A DNA stretch of 64,000 nt, taken from contig NC_030381.2 in assembly GCF_001625215.2 (NCBI RefSeq), positions 54,485,214-54,549,213 on the forward strand, given 5' to 3'. This document shows positions 38,407-50,900 of the stretch, in pieces. The DNA comes from Daucus carota subsp. sativus. Lineage: Eukaryota > Streptophyta > Magnoliopsida > Apiales > Apiaceae. The notes below the pieces were generated by a model. The model did no database searches, was not told where the DNA came from, and saw only the letters and a program-made list of their open reading frames with translations. A program made the translations under genes and the position numbers. Each line of letters begins with the position of its first letter. Position 1 is the stretch's first letter.

Positions 38407-39048
38407 TCAAATCGAAACAGATCGTTTGCAGTTCAGATCTTTATAATTCTCGCTTGCCAGAATCACTGTCAACGAGCAATCCATTTTCACTCCAACATTC
38501 TTCTTAATAATCTTGATTATCTCCACTTTGCCTCTAATGCTGCTCCTGGTGCTCATTGGCATTTCTCCAGCTGTCAGATCGCCTAAAAATCGCGGAACCC
38601 TCAGAAGTGTTTGAAGCATAACATCGACAGTGATTGTCAGCCGAAATGTTCTGTAAGCTTTTGCAGTGCCCTTGGGAGTTTTAGCCTCCGCAATGAGCAC
38701 ATTTTCATAGTAAATACCTGTCACAGCATTCTTGAACTTGAAAGCAGCTGCATTCGGGTTCTTGATCGATATGTCAGCTTCGACTGTCAGGTTCGTGCTA
38801 GGCAGAAGACTGAAAAGATTCGCGCTCTCTAGGCCTTTGATTGTCACGTAGTTCAGGTGCATTGTCGGATCTTTAGCCTTGAAAACAGTTAGCATTAGTA
38901 CCAGCATTGTGATCCCTACGATCCCGAATATCACCATGGTACATCCGCAACATTTGATGCATGAGCTGCGGTAGTGCTTCCTGTCGTCGTGGTGCATTGT
39001 GATCCGATGAGCCTCCGGGGCCAGAGGTTTTTCTTCAAAATCCGCCAT
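38407..39048 (-). CDS. LEA_2 / NDR1-HIN1-like membrane protein
   Basis: A single-exon gene of 213 codons. A charged, His-rich head (residues 1-29) is followed by a Cys cluster (CIKCCGC) and one transmembrane helix (about 36-56, MVIFGIVGITMLVLMLTVF). The rest (about 65-205) is a LEA_2 domain with the typical ISIKNPNAAAFKFKN, NVTGIYY-like and AEAKTPKGTAKAYRT segments. This architecture is shared by the plant 'LEA hydroxyproline-rich glycoprotein' / NHL family, plasma-membrane proteins tied to defence and abiotic stress; the closest plant relatives I know are the At1g64065-like group. Only one sequon (NLT) is seen. A decayed copy of part of this gene lies about 0.4 kb downstream at 37930-38005. 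Confidence 0.88.
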   Translation of the reverse strand: MADFEEKPLAPEAHRITMHHDDRKHYRSSCIKCCGCTMVIFGIVGITMLVLMLTVFKAKDPTMHLNYVTIKGLESANLFSLLPSTNLTVEADISIKNPNAAAFKFKNAVTGIYYENVLIAEAKTPKGTAKAYRTFRLTITVDVMLQTLLRVPRFLGDLTAGEMPMSTRSSIRGKVEIIKIIKKNVGVKMDCSLTVILASENYKDLNCKRSVSI

Positions 39049-39384
39049 GACTAGAAAAGGCTTAATGAAGTTTACAGATGAATTTTCGAGATTATAAAGA
39101 GAAGGGCTAAGAGTTCTAAGTTATTGTCTGAAAGTTTTTGTTAAGATTTGAAATTTGTAGAGCGAAGTAATTAAAAATGTGAAACAGGGCAATGTCGTTT
39201 TTGTTTATAAATGTTACCATCAGCTGCACGCGGCATCATCTACGATGTTCATGATTTTAGTCTTATTTGGTTGTCTGCAAAGTTCTGTGAGCTTTCTGTT
39301 GGTTAACATAAATTTCTAATAGATGGGTCTATGAGTAAATGTGTATCATGTGGTAGGTGATTTCTTAAGGGGAGAATGCAGTTC

Positions 39385-39730
39385 GGTGCATCAGTGGAAG
39401 AGTATTCGGTTAATTCAGAAAGCAGTGACTAGTAAGAAAAAACGGAATCGGAAATAATGGTAGTGGTCGGGATATATAATTAAATCATCCGATTGACCCG
39501 TAATGAACCCCCGTAATGAACCCGAAATTGTAATTTCATTTCTAATAACTTTAATTTCAGTTTTATTAATTTTAAGTGATTTTAGCTTGACCCGAAATCG
39601 ACCCGAGGCTGACACGAACACGATCCATTATCCGAAATTGCCACCCCTATCGATAAATCAGCGGAAGAATATTCGGCTAATTTAGAAAGTAATGAACAGT
39701 GAGAAAAAGCAGTGACGGAATCGGAAATAA
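39385..39730. repeat. Duplicated segment flanking an insertion
   Basis: A roughly 65-base segment (AGTATTCGGTTAATTCAGAA to ACGGAATCGGAAATAAT) at 39385-39455 recurs at 39652-39730 with scattered changes. Between them lies a block with ATTGACCCGTAATGAACCC motifs ending GCCACCCC, resembling a small decayed mobile element. Confidence 0.6.
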
Positions 39731-40517
39731 TACAAATCCAAGTCGAACCTAATCAGACCTAAAATTTCAAAAGACGTTAACTAAATTTTGATCATTATTT
39801 GACAAAATCAGTTCCAACATACTAATATCTATTATCTATCTAACAATATAAATTCTAACATGATAATATATTAATAATATCTATCATTTTGCCTAACACA
39901 TGAATATGTAAACTATCATAAAGTAATACTATTATTTTATGACTTGCAAATAGATAGTTAATAATCTTCCCAAAAGTCATATCCTGTTGAAAGCTTATAT
40001 TATCATTGAAAATGCTATAAATCTGAAACTACAATGCAAAACATAAAATGCTTTAGCTAGGAAAAGGATATGTTTCAACTCTAACTTCTTGGTCTATAAG
40101 TAAGACAAAGAGCCTAGCCTATAAATAAATATAAGTTACTGGGATAGCTTATAAATTTAGAATAAAATTTCCTTTTCCTACTTTTATTATTAAAAATTAA
40201 AATTCTTTTTCCTTTAGCATCATGCTTTTTATTACTTAAATGAGAGGAAAGCAAATAAATTAAAAAAAATCTTGTATACTTTGTATTTCTATTTATTTTG
40301 TGACCTTTTTTTTTTTTTTTGACAAAAGTTGTTGACCTTTCTTTACTAAAGCAAATAAGTACAAGGGAGAACATTTTATTGTAATTTTTCTAATATATGT
40401 ATTTGGCATGAAGAGAAAATTAAGAGGCCGAGTAAATTAATTAATTTCATGTTATCAATATATAATATTCTTGCTAACCAAATTTTAACATATTGAATAT
40501 AAAACCAAAATCATCAA

Positions 40518-41748
40518 TCAATATACTTATATAAAGGAGAAGCGAGGGGCGTGTAGGTGACGCCTCTCACATCGCTCCGTTCTATTTTTCTAATTTTCTG
40601 GAATTTTTGGATGAAAAATATCAAAAATTAGAACTACCTTTTTTACTTTCGGTTATATTAGAAGTAAGTTTCAGAATCTGATTTTGTTTCATATTATTTA
40701 TGGAATATAGTAGTTTAAAAGTTTTAATCTGATTTTGTTTGAGATTATTTAATTATGAGAAAGAGTAGCACACAAGTCTCTCTGCACCTATAAATACCCC
40801 TATAGATTGTAGGGTTTTGGATCATCTAAACACAAGCTCCTCTCTCTCAATACCGACAAATTCAAACACGGGAAAGAAATAAAGTCTTGACATGATATTG
40901 ATGGATGATACCAATAAATAACTATTAGTGATGTATGTTTGTTGGTTATTCTTTTATAATATTTGTTTTGTTCATCGGACATGTTTGTTGTTATTAATTT
41001 TTATATGATTTACTTTGTATACAGAAAAGTATGGTGGAGAAGCGACGTGCGTGTAGATGGCACATCTCACATCGCTCCGTTATATTTTTCTAATTTTCTG
41101 GAATTTTTGGATGAAAAATATCAAAAATTTAAACTACCTTTTTTAGTTTCGGGTATATTAGAAGCAAGTTTCAAAATCTGATTTTGTTTCAGATTATTTA
41201 TGGAATATAGTAGCTTGAAAGTTTTAATCTGTTTTTGTTTCAGATTATTTAATTATGAGAAAGAGTAGCACACACGTCTCTCTGCACATATAAATACCCC
41301 TGTAAATCGTAAGGTTTTAGATCATCTAAACACAACCTCTGCTCTCTCAATACTACAACCTCACGGATTTAATTTAGATGTTTTTGTGCACAATCAATCC
41401 AAAAAAATTGACGGAAGGTGACAATGTAAGAACATGATTACTTTTCAAAAAAAAAAAACACACAAATAAAATTAAGTTTCGTCGTGCTTTAAATTGTTAA
41501 TTACATGTATAAATTTATTTTCAATTTTTCATCATGAATTATAGTCCAATTTTGCATTTTATATATTAGTATTGGTATTACATCAAGATTTTTATAATAA
41601 AAAATTTATTTTATTCTACAAATATTAATTTTGAAATGTTAATATAGTTTTTGTAGACATCCACAAAATTATTTTATCCTACAAATATTAATATTAAATC
41701 ATTAATATAATTTTTATAGGCCGCCGCAACGCGCGGCTTCTCAACTAG
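40518..41748 (+). mobile_element. Non-autonomous Helitron
   Basis: The 3' end is diagnostic: a GC hairpin (CCGCCGCAACGCGCGGC), then TTCTCAACTAG, with the host T following. The 5' end is likely A/TCAATATACTTATATAAAGG, fitting A|T insertion and no target-site duplication. Inside, about 320 bp (40534-40852) is repeated directly at 41033-41355, each copy carrying TATAAATACCCC and a leader-like CTCTCTCAATAC. There is no Rep/helicase frame. It ends about 110 bases upstream of the next gene's TATA box. Confidence 0.75.
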
Positions 41749-41856
41749 TTATAATTAAACAAGAATATAAAAAACAAAACACCTGAAGACAAAACAAAAG
41801 AAAAATAAATTTTCAGCCTAGCCCAATATACAGATCAAAGGCCAAAGCCCAACAAC

Positions 41857-41864
41857 TATATAAA
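41857..41864 (+). promoter_or_regulatory. TATA box of the PIAL-like gene
   Basis: TATATAAA lies 102 bases upstream of the ATG at 41966 and 109 bases after the Helitron end. Confidence 0.6.
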
Positions 41865-41965
41865 GTGCGTGTTACACAAAAAAGTTCCCAAAATTTTCAA
41901 AAAACACCCCCAAATACAAACACGCGGTGGAGCTGAGTGTCTCACAGTCGATAAATCCCGGGGCG

Positions 41966-44900
41966 ATGTCGAAAAACGCGGCGATAAATCCGTCGATGCT
42001 CGGCGACATAGCCACCGGAACAAAATACTCCGCGTCGGAGGTCAATTCGTACCGCATAATGGCCGTTGCCGACCGATTAGCCGCTCATATTTGCAGCAAA
42101 GATAAAACCGATTCCGTTGAATTCTTCAATCTCTGCCTCTCGTTAGCGAGGTACACTCTTTCGATATCGCTGTTCAGTTTGTAACGACTTTACGGTTTTT
42201 AGTACTCTGAGTATGATTTGTTAGGGTTTTAGTGATATTAGCTATGTATGTATAGTTTGTTAGAAGTTTCGGTTCAGTTTGTAACAACTTTACGGTTTTC
42301 GATATTTCTGTTACACGAGGTTGTTTGTGAAAGGTTGCGTAATGTATCGATTATATATGTGTCTCTAATTAGGATTGGTGATTAATTAAGTGGTGTGATT
42401 TGCTGGACTAGTAGTATGATATGATTGTTGTTTTAGCTAGGTGTAATTTGTAACAACTTTACGGTTTTAGTAATACTCCCTCTCCCCTCTAGGTTCTTTA
42501 CCTTGGTAGTAGTGATCGGGGTGATTTTTGTATTGGCTGTAGTGTTACTGATGTAGTCTAATGTGTAAAATTTGGCTGAAAGAGGGCTATATCAGAGAAG
42601 TTTATAGTATTTTGATGAGATAATAATGGTGGTTGATTCCTCGGGTTTTGGCCGAGTGCTTTGAGGCACATTGGTGGGATGTGCGATGTTGGTGCTTTGA
42701 GAAGGATACCCCGGACATAGTTAGTTGTATCATGCAGTGAAAAATAAAATACCGGGGAACTAAAAAGAATGAAACAGGAAATGTGGAAGATTCGATTAAC
42801 TTTTATTCATCTTCTTATACATGTATTAAAAATTGTAACTATATTTTTGGAAGGCATTCCTTTTGTCCAGTCCAAATTGTACCAAGGAAAAATTACTCTC
42901 AATTTCTAGTAAATTGTGTAGGACAGAGTAGAAGTATTCTTGTACATATATAAAAAGTTTTGGCAGAGAAGACCAAGAGAAGTTAGGTGTAGAAGAGAAA
43001 AAGATTTTAGAATGTTTTGGGTTCAAGCACAAGTCTTAATGAATATAATAGGAAAACAAGTGTAATTGTTGGACTTATGATTAATTGAGATGGATTGTGG
43101 GAAATGTGTAGAGTACAATAACAACTAATAACTTTATATCAGGAAATGAAGTGATGTAGTTCTGAGTTTCATCTCTGCTGCTTGGATTGCTCAGTGTAAA
43201 ATATATTTGTATCTATTATTTTTTTCTATATCCACACTCTCATTGTAATTTGATGATTAATCTTTGTCACATGCAGAGGGATTGATTATGCCATAGCTAA
43301 TAGTGAAGTTCCAAGCTTTGGCCGAGAGCTTCCTGCTTTGTTGAAGCAGGTAATTTTTTGAATAGAGTGGCATATTATTGGTTCTGTAAAGGAGTATTAT
43401 CTACTAGGGTAGTTATGGAGCTGTTACCATATTACTATTATGAACACGAGGAGATATCTTTGATACATCGCATAAAAATATACTGATCCTTCATATAAGA
43501 TTTGTAAATATTGAAAATCATTATTATCTACTTGATCTTCACTCAGTCACATTTATTTTTATAAAAACATATTTTTCTTTTTGGAAAAACTCATATTTTC
43601 CTTTTTGGGAAGAAAGAGTATTTCCTTCATGAACTTTGAATACATATGTTGATGAGGTCCCAGCCTAATGGCTAAGACTGAGGTTTTTTGTACAATGTCA
43701 AAGGTTTGATTTCTCTGTCCAATTTTGATCGTATATTTGATTTTTTTTTTAAACATGGATATTTTTGCAAATTTCCCATTCTATTATGATTAAAAGATTC
43801 CGATTCCTTGTCGCTGAGCATGTAACAACAATGTAGGCTATTAATTGTTCAATTTGCTATGGTTTGTAAGATTTGATGGCAGTTATGTTTCTTATTCGAG
43901 GGAACGAACCCTGTCTCTCTTCTACGTGCTTTCAGCAGTTTGCCAACTATCCAAATATAAAGTATACACCTATAGTCTTCACGCATGGATTAAAATTCTG
44001 GCTTGACATTGTATTTTTTGCGTGTGATCTCCATTTTCTTGTTTAAGCAGGCTATTTAAACTTTTTAAAGTAGTTATAGGGTTCGTCTCTTCATCTTTTA
44101 GTCTAGTAGCAGAGTGGCTTATGACTCAGTAAAATTTGGTTCAGCATATTATTCTGTATCAAATAGAGCTGCTCAATTAGCAGGGACAAGTTAAGAACCT
44201 ATTTACTGTAACATTACAGATTATGTTCATGGATAAGATTTTTCTCATCCTTGACATTTGTGAAATTATTTAACAGTTCCCCTCTTGTTAAACTACAGGT
44301 ATGTACTCGGAGAAATGATTTTTTATTGCAAGCTGCAATCATGGTTTTGATGATCTCTGTAAAGGTAATTTTACTATTTTCTAAATAAAGCATTAGCTTT
44401 GTATTGCCATCTCTATTGGCGTATCTCATGCCACCAAATTTAATTACAAAATTAGACTGCTATAAAGTTTTCTCAGTACTCAGCTTGTTATCTGAATCAG
44501 TGAGTAATATCATGCTCTATCAGTTTCACGGTTAATATATTACTGCTATCCTATAGGATTAATTTGCTCCTTGTTTATTGCAATAGACTGCATGTGAAAA
44601 TGGATGGTTTTCAGGAGCAGATAGTGAGGAGCTGAAGTTTCTAGCATATGAGGTTCGTATTATGCGAAACTAGTTACATGCAGTGATTATAATTTTAGGG
44701 AGTTTGTATACTTTTGAATTTATGACGTCTATGGTTTTCATTTAGATCGGAAGCACCTTTTGCAGTGCAAAAGATATCAACCGTGAGGCAAGTAGTCTGA
44801 TACCAACTATAACAACAATTACATCAAGGTGATTTGCCATGCTTTGCTATACATACTCATTTCACAAAGTCCTCTCTCTTCTGGTGGTGAACCCGTGTCT

Positions 44901-47900
44901 GCACATTCTGATTTCTCTCAGTTAAATATATATATAAGTTTGTGTGAATATAGATCATACATTAAAGAAGTTTTATTAGTGAGTTGTTTTGCACTAAACA
45001 AATTTCCGATGGCATTTTCACTCTCTGTTCTCAGTCTACTGTCAACAAAATCTGGAGTCAAGGCTGCATATGCAACTTTAACTAGTTTTATTGTTGGTTG
45101 TCAGCTGTCTTGCTTGATTTCACTACTGTCTGTAGTACTCAATCCTACTAATTTCAGCCGTTCTTCTGTTATTTGTATTGCCTATAAGTTTTCTTGAAAT
45201 AACCAGCAGTTGTTTTTGCTTAAATTGCAGAAGTAGTGGTTAAGCATTTACATCTTAAGCAATGTAGTTACTTGAAACATATGCTATGAAGAATCTTGAA
45301 GAAATTGTCATTTGGTTTAAAAAATAATTGTATTTATCTTTCTCTGCCCGTGCCCTCATGTGCAGATTTTATCCACATATGAAAATAGATCAATTGCTGG
45401 CATTTCTTACTGCTAAGGTAGTCTTTCTTATCCCTGTCTACATAAATTTTGATTCCCTTATTTCAGTTTATATTTTTATTATTTTATATGAAGTTGTACT
45501 TTTATACAAATTCGAACTTCTTGAACATTGTACCCAATGGGTGGGACATAAATCAGAGGTCTTCGTTCCTGCTGGCAACCATTATAAAGTACTTTATGAT
45601 ACAGAAAATCGTAAATAATATTTTTGTTGTCTTGTAGCCGGGATTTGAGGCATATGTGTTGGATTTCCAGATACGGAAAAAATTGAATTCCTCCCCGGAT
45701 GATAAAATTGTAAGATCTTCTTCCTTCTTTATTTTAAACTATATGCTGAATGTCACTGAGCAGAACTGAGTCCTTGATTTTACCTCTCAAAGTGTCACCC
45801 TTCCCATGGTTGTGAGAGAAGAGCTCGCCTTGGGGGTCACTGTGGTGTGGCTGAATGGCGATTTGGAGGGTCGGATATGGGGGTCTCACATATCTTTAGC
45901 TGTCCTCAAGTATTTTAAGAGGATTAAGCTATCATAATTTAGTCTGTTGATGTCACTAGAAAAAGAAAACCATCTGAGCTTAGCATCCTAGTTATTTACT
46001 TGTCCAATATTATAAACTTCATAATTATCTACTATTATTTTTGATCTTAAATAGTAACTAAAACAAATAGCAATCATATTTTACTTTTTTTGCTCTACAT
46101 CATTCTCCTCTCCTTTGAAAAAACTCGTCCATCAGTTTCATGAAAATTATGAATAGATGGACAAGGAGATGCTCTGAGGCAGTACCTGAAAACATTAAAT
46201 ACTAATCATTTAGGAAACAAAATTGAAATAAAAAGATATTTTGATACACTAACAGTTAATACTTAATACACATTTTGATTTTCTTTTTTGTCAATTTCAT
46301 GTAATCTGTATAAATGTTAAGTAGTGTGCCTCTGCCTAGGTTTTTGGTTTTGCCTACCTGAAATCTGATTACATTTATAGTGGGTTGTGGAACCAGGCGT
46401 CCTTATTGTTTTGTTTATCTTATCTTCAATTTCTTCATCCCCTCGCTTTTTATCTATATAACATAATTTATAGAATACTTTTATGTCAATCTGGTCACAT
46501 ATACTGGTTTTCATTTAATGTCTCATGTTTAATTTAGTCGTGTTCTGCAGTGGTTATTTGTAGCTCAGATAGATCACGTGGAGACATCGGCATGTATCAT
46601 AAGTCCTCAACAAGTGAAGTATAAATCGTTGCATCTTCTTTAAGTTGTATTTTTATAAAGCAATACTTCTGACCAGCTTTTTTCCTCATTGTCAACTGTG
46701 AAGCTTTTTGCTGAATGGGAAGGGTGTTGAAAGAAGAACTAACATTTTCATGGTGGGTTTTTAAATTATACTCATAAAAGTAAATTGAGCATTATGGTGC
46801 CACTATTATGTGAAAACAATTGTTTTCATTTTTTTACGGTTTTGCCTTCTCAGGATAATGGACCTCAACTTCCGACAAATGTCACCAAACTGCTTAAATA
46901 TGGAACAAATCTACTTCAAGCTGTGGGGCAGTTTAATGGTTTGTAATGGTTGTGGTTCCAATTTATCATTTGCTGATATGATCTGTTACCCTGACACCAG
47001 TTGTTTTTGCTGTAGGAAATTATGTAATAATTGTCGCTTATATGAGTTTTGTTGCAAAGCCTGTTCGACCTTCCTTGCAAGATTATGTGCAGCCTACCAT
47101 TGCTTTACTAGATTCAGGTTGCGCCACCTGATCTTTCCTTTGCTGATATTCTGAGTAACTGTCTTTGTGTATGTGTATTGTATAACATTTCCTGTTATTT
47201 GCGGTCCTTATTGTATTTTCATCTTTTAATTTAAATAACAGATTCAGAGTTGATTGAAGAGGCATCTCGAATATCATTAAGTTGTCCAATAAGGTATGCC
47301 ATACATTGTCATTGTTGCTTAAGAGAATTAAAATATTTATCAATTCTTAAGCATGTCTTGCTTCTATAATACTCCCTCCATCCCATTTTAAGTGTCTTGT
47401 TTGACTTTTGAATGGTCAAATTGACCAAGTTTTGACTGAGATTTACACATATAATATCATTTTTAAAAATAAAAGAAATTATGTCATTATAAAGTATATA
47501 CAATATACTATAAAATGTAATTTTTAGTTTTTTAAAATAATAACGAATTTATTCTTTATGCTTGGTCAAAAATTGGTCAATTTGACTGTTGAAAGTCAAA
47601 ACATGACACATAAAATGGGATGGAGGGAGTAATTTGTTGTGTTCATCTTGTTACCGTCTTTTGGTAATCATTTCTGGTGTACTTCAGCTCAAATTCGCTT
47701 TAAACTGGTAAACTACATCCAGGGGACACCTGCCCTTCTTAAAACCTATCTGCCCACTTGAAATCTTAATTACTAGAGCAACAGTCCCCAGAGCTGTCTA
47801 ACTTGACTAGAATAGATGTACAGGAGTCAAATCTGTTATTTCTATATCCACCTTGAACCTCTAGATGGTGTCAAGCTATCAGCTAGAGACATGGTAGAAT

Positions 47901-50900
47901 TGTATGTAGACATATTAGTCGAAGTTGAAAGGTTTATTAGTAGAACTTTAGCCTATAATTTGCCTACGGTTTCCAAGCATACATATCAATCACTATTTAA
48001 AGCAGCATGTTTTGTGCACTACCTATTTTCTTAGCAACAATTAATCACTTTTAGAATGTACTAGTATGGTGCATAGCTAACCTCTACTAGATTTGTACAT
48101 ATTCCATAGCTGTATCGCTGATTATTTATTGATTCCCATTATCGACAGCATGAAGCGTATCAAAACTCCTGTCAAAGGTCAATCGTGCAAGCATCATCAG
48201 GTCAGTCTCCCTAAGTCCCAATTGTCATCTAACTGATAGAAAAACACTACTGATACTTATTTCAAGTAATGATTATGTACAGTATATCACTAGTGGCAAG
48301 TGTTCCTTTGTACAGTGTAAATCTTGCAAGTGGTTGGTGCCGTGGGGATCTTTAATTCCTTTGGCAGTTCTTGCTGGGTCACGTTACTAAGCTTGATGCT
48401 TAGAACTTTTGCTTTGCAGGCTTTAAATTGCAAGATTGCTAACAAAAGTAGAAATGTTGGTTGAAGTTCTTGAACTATGTTTGCAGTTTGCTACCGTATT
48501 CTCAGACAGTATATCACTAAGCTTAACAAAATAGAATATTAATTATTAAGAATCACTCCATCTCAAGAAGTTATTCCTGTTTGACTTTCAGCCAAATTTT
48601 AAAGTTTTGACCGCAAAATTACATATGTTATTATGTTATATAGTTAATAAATTATGAAATCATATTATTATAAAAGTATATTTAATCTATTCCAAACCAA
48701 TAAATTTCAGTTCTCGTAAATTGTAAAAGAATAATTATGATTTTGCAGCCAAGGCTTGGTCAATTTGACCACAAAAAGGTCAAACACGAGTGCCATTTTG
48801 AGATGGGAGGGAGTAGTATATTTTAAACGGGAAGAATGTTAATACCTCAATGGACTGAGATGAAAGATATAAAATGGTAAAACATTACAGAAGTAGGAGT
48901 TGTAGTAACTATCCTAGACTCTGTTAGTTGATAGTATATATTATATAGCCCTCTTTTGGTATGCTGTTTTCTGTGGTAAGACTTGTGAGGCTCAGTGTTA
49001 ATGGTTACTTCCATTCCTATCACTTGCTATTTTCTTTAAGGAACTTATTAATCACAAATAACGGAAGCTGGATAGCATGTTTTTATTGTCATGTAATGCT
49101 TAATTTATTAACCTTGCATAATATTAAAGCTAAGATTTCGCTAGGTACTCTTCATAAATAGAAGTCCATTTTTGCAATGTGATGTTATTGTCGCCAATGC
49201 ATATTATCAGCCTTTCCTCCATTGTGGTCAGCCAGTGCATGCATCTGCAGTAATGTCTTGTTGATAGATGTACACATTTAAACAGATTAGGTGACAGAAA
49301 CAGTTAATGATATATCATATACGGTCTTAAGAGAATTGTAGGGGATTTAGAAAATTTAGAGAATGTTTCTTACTCATGTTTTATATGATTTTTAAATTAT
49401 ATTTTACCTGTCTCAAACCCCGCCACACCCCACCCCACCCCATTCTCTCATCCACTTTCCTTTGTACACCGTTTGCCCTCTCTTTGGTTGGGGAAATGTG
49501 GGATCAAATTGAAATATTGAATAATTTTTCTAGTGTCAAGGTGGAGTAGATGTATGGATGTGGTGAATTCTACAATAAGATATGTGAAGGATGTGTAGAG
49601 GGCATAATGGGACTGTAATGAACTAATGATTTAGTTCTCATTTTATTACGTGGATGAAATTGTGGAAATTATTAACTTCATGCATAAATAGTTTAAATTT
49701 CATCCCATTCCGTTCCCACCTCATTTTATTCCATCCAAGCAAATTGAGTTTTTGACTAAATTTCTTTGCAACTTCCCTCCTTGCAGTGTTTTGATCTAGA
49801 CAATTATGTGGATATAAATTCAAGAAGGCCATCCTGGCGCTGCCCACACTGTAATCAGTCTGTATGCTTCAATGACATTCGTATTGATCAGAAGATGGTC
49901 AAGGCAAGTACATGTTGCTATAGTTTTTTTCTAGAAATAAATATTAGCATGCCTGTTAAGTAAAAATGATGATTTTCTTTAGATTTTAGAAGAGGTGGGA
50001 GAAAATGTTGCCGTCGTAATGATTTCTGCTGATGGATCATGGAAAGCAGCAACTGAAAGCAGTGATCAAAGGGACCAGAAAACCTCAATTAATGTTCCAG
50101 AAGTCCTATCACAGGAAGAACCTAATTGCACTGCAAATGCCGTCCCTGATATAATGGATCTTTCTGATGGGGAAGATGCCATGGATACGGTTGGTGCTTC
50201 TGGAAATGAATGTCTGAAACCCCTTTTAGCTACTTATGAGAACCAGTTGAGATATCTCTGTACTACAAATACTGGCGGGGATAATCAGAACCGCACCTCA
50301 CATGCAGAAAATACCCAAGCCAATGGTATTACAGGATCTGCTCCAACAAATTATATGTTATCTCCTGTATTGACTGATGCCGTATCTCCTGCTCTTAATC
50401 GAGAGCCTGAGGGTATTCCTGCATCAACCCTTGCAACTTCTGTTTCGCCGAGCCACAATGCTGCTCCTTTTAATACACAATTGCAACATGCTGACATGAC
50501 CAATGAATATGGGAGGTACCCTCCAACATCGCAAACTTTAAACAGAGTGCCTGTTGCTGTTCAGGCCCTTCCTGCACAAGCTTCAACATCTGTTTCACAA
50601 CAAAGACCAATGTCTACTTCTCAGATGTCTCCTAAGCCAGTAATGGTAAATGGCTCTGGATTTTCCAGTAATGTGGAAGGGCAACAGCAGCCTAGACCAT
50701 TACAGGGGTCATACATGTCCTCGTCTACGTTGCAGCAGCAAATTGGGGTACGAAAAACTTTTCTTTGAATGTGTTCTCATTATATTGTTCTCTTCACTCA
50801 TGCTCACCATACCTTTATGCTTACTGACCAATTTTTGTTCCCTGTGTAGAGTTGGGGTCCACAGGGTCACTTGTTCAGCCCAAGTCGTCCATCTCAACAA

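Noticed and set aside
40534..41355. LTR pair of a miniature retrotransposon
   Set aside because: The direct repeats look LTR-like, but there is no TG/CA border, primer-binding site or target duplication, and the Helitron 3' end explains the unit better.
44829..45618. Open frames in the PIAL-like gene (122 and 96 codons)
   Set aside because: They lie mostly in introns 5 and 6 and are hydrophobic AT-rich chance frames, apart from the short true exon 6.
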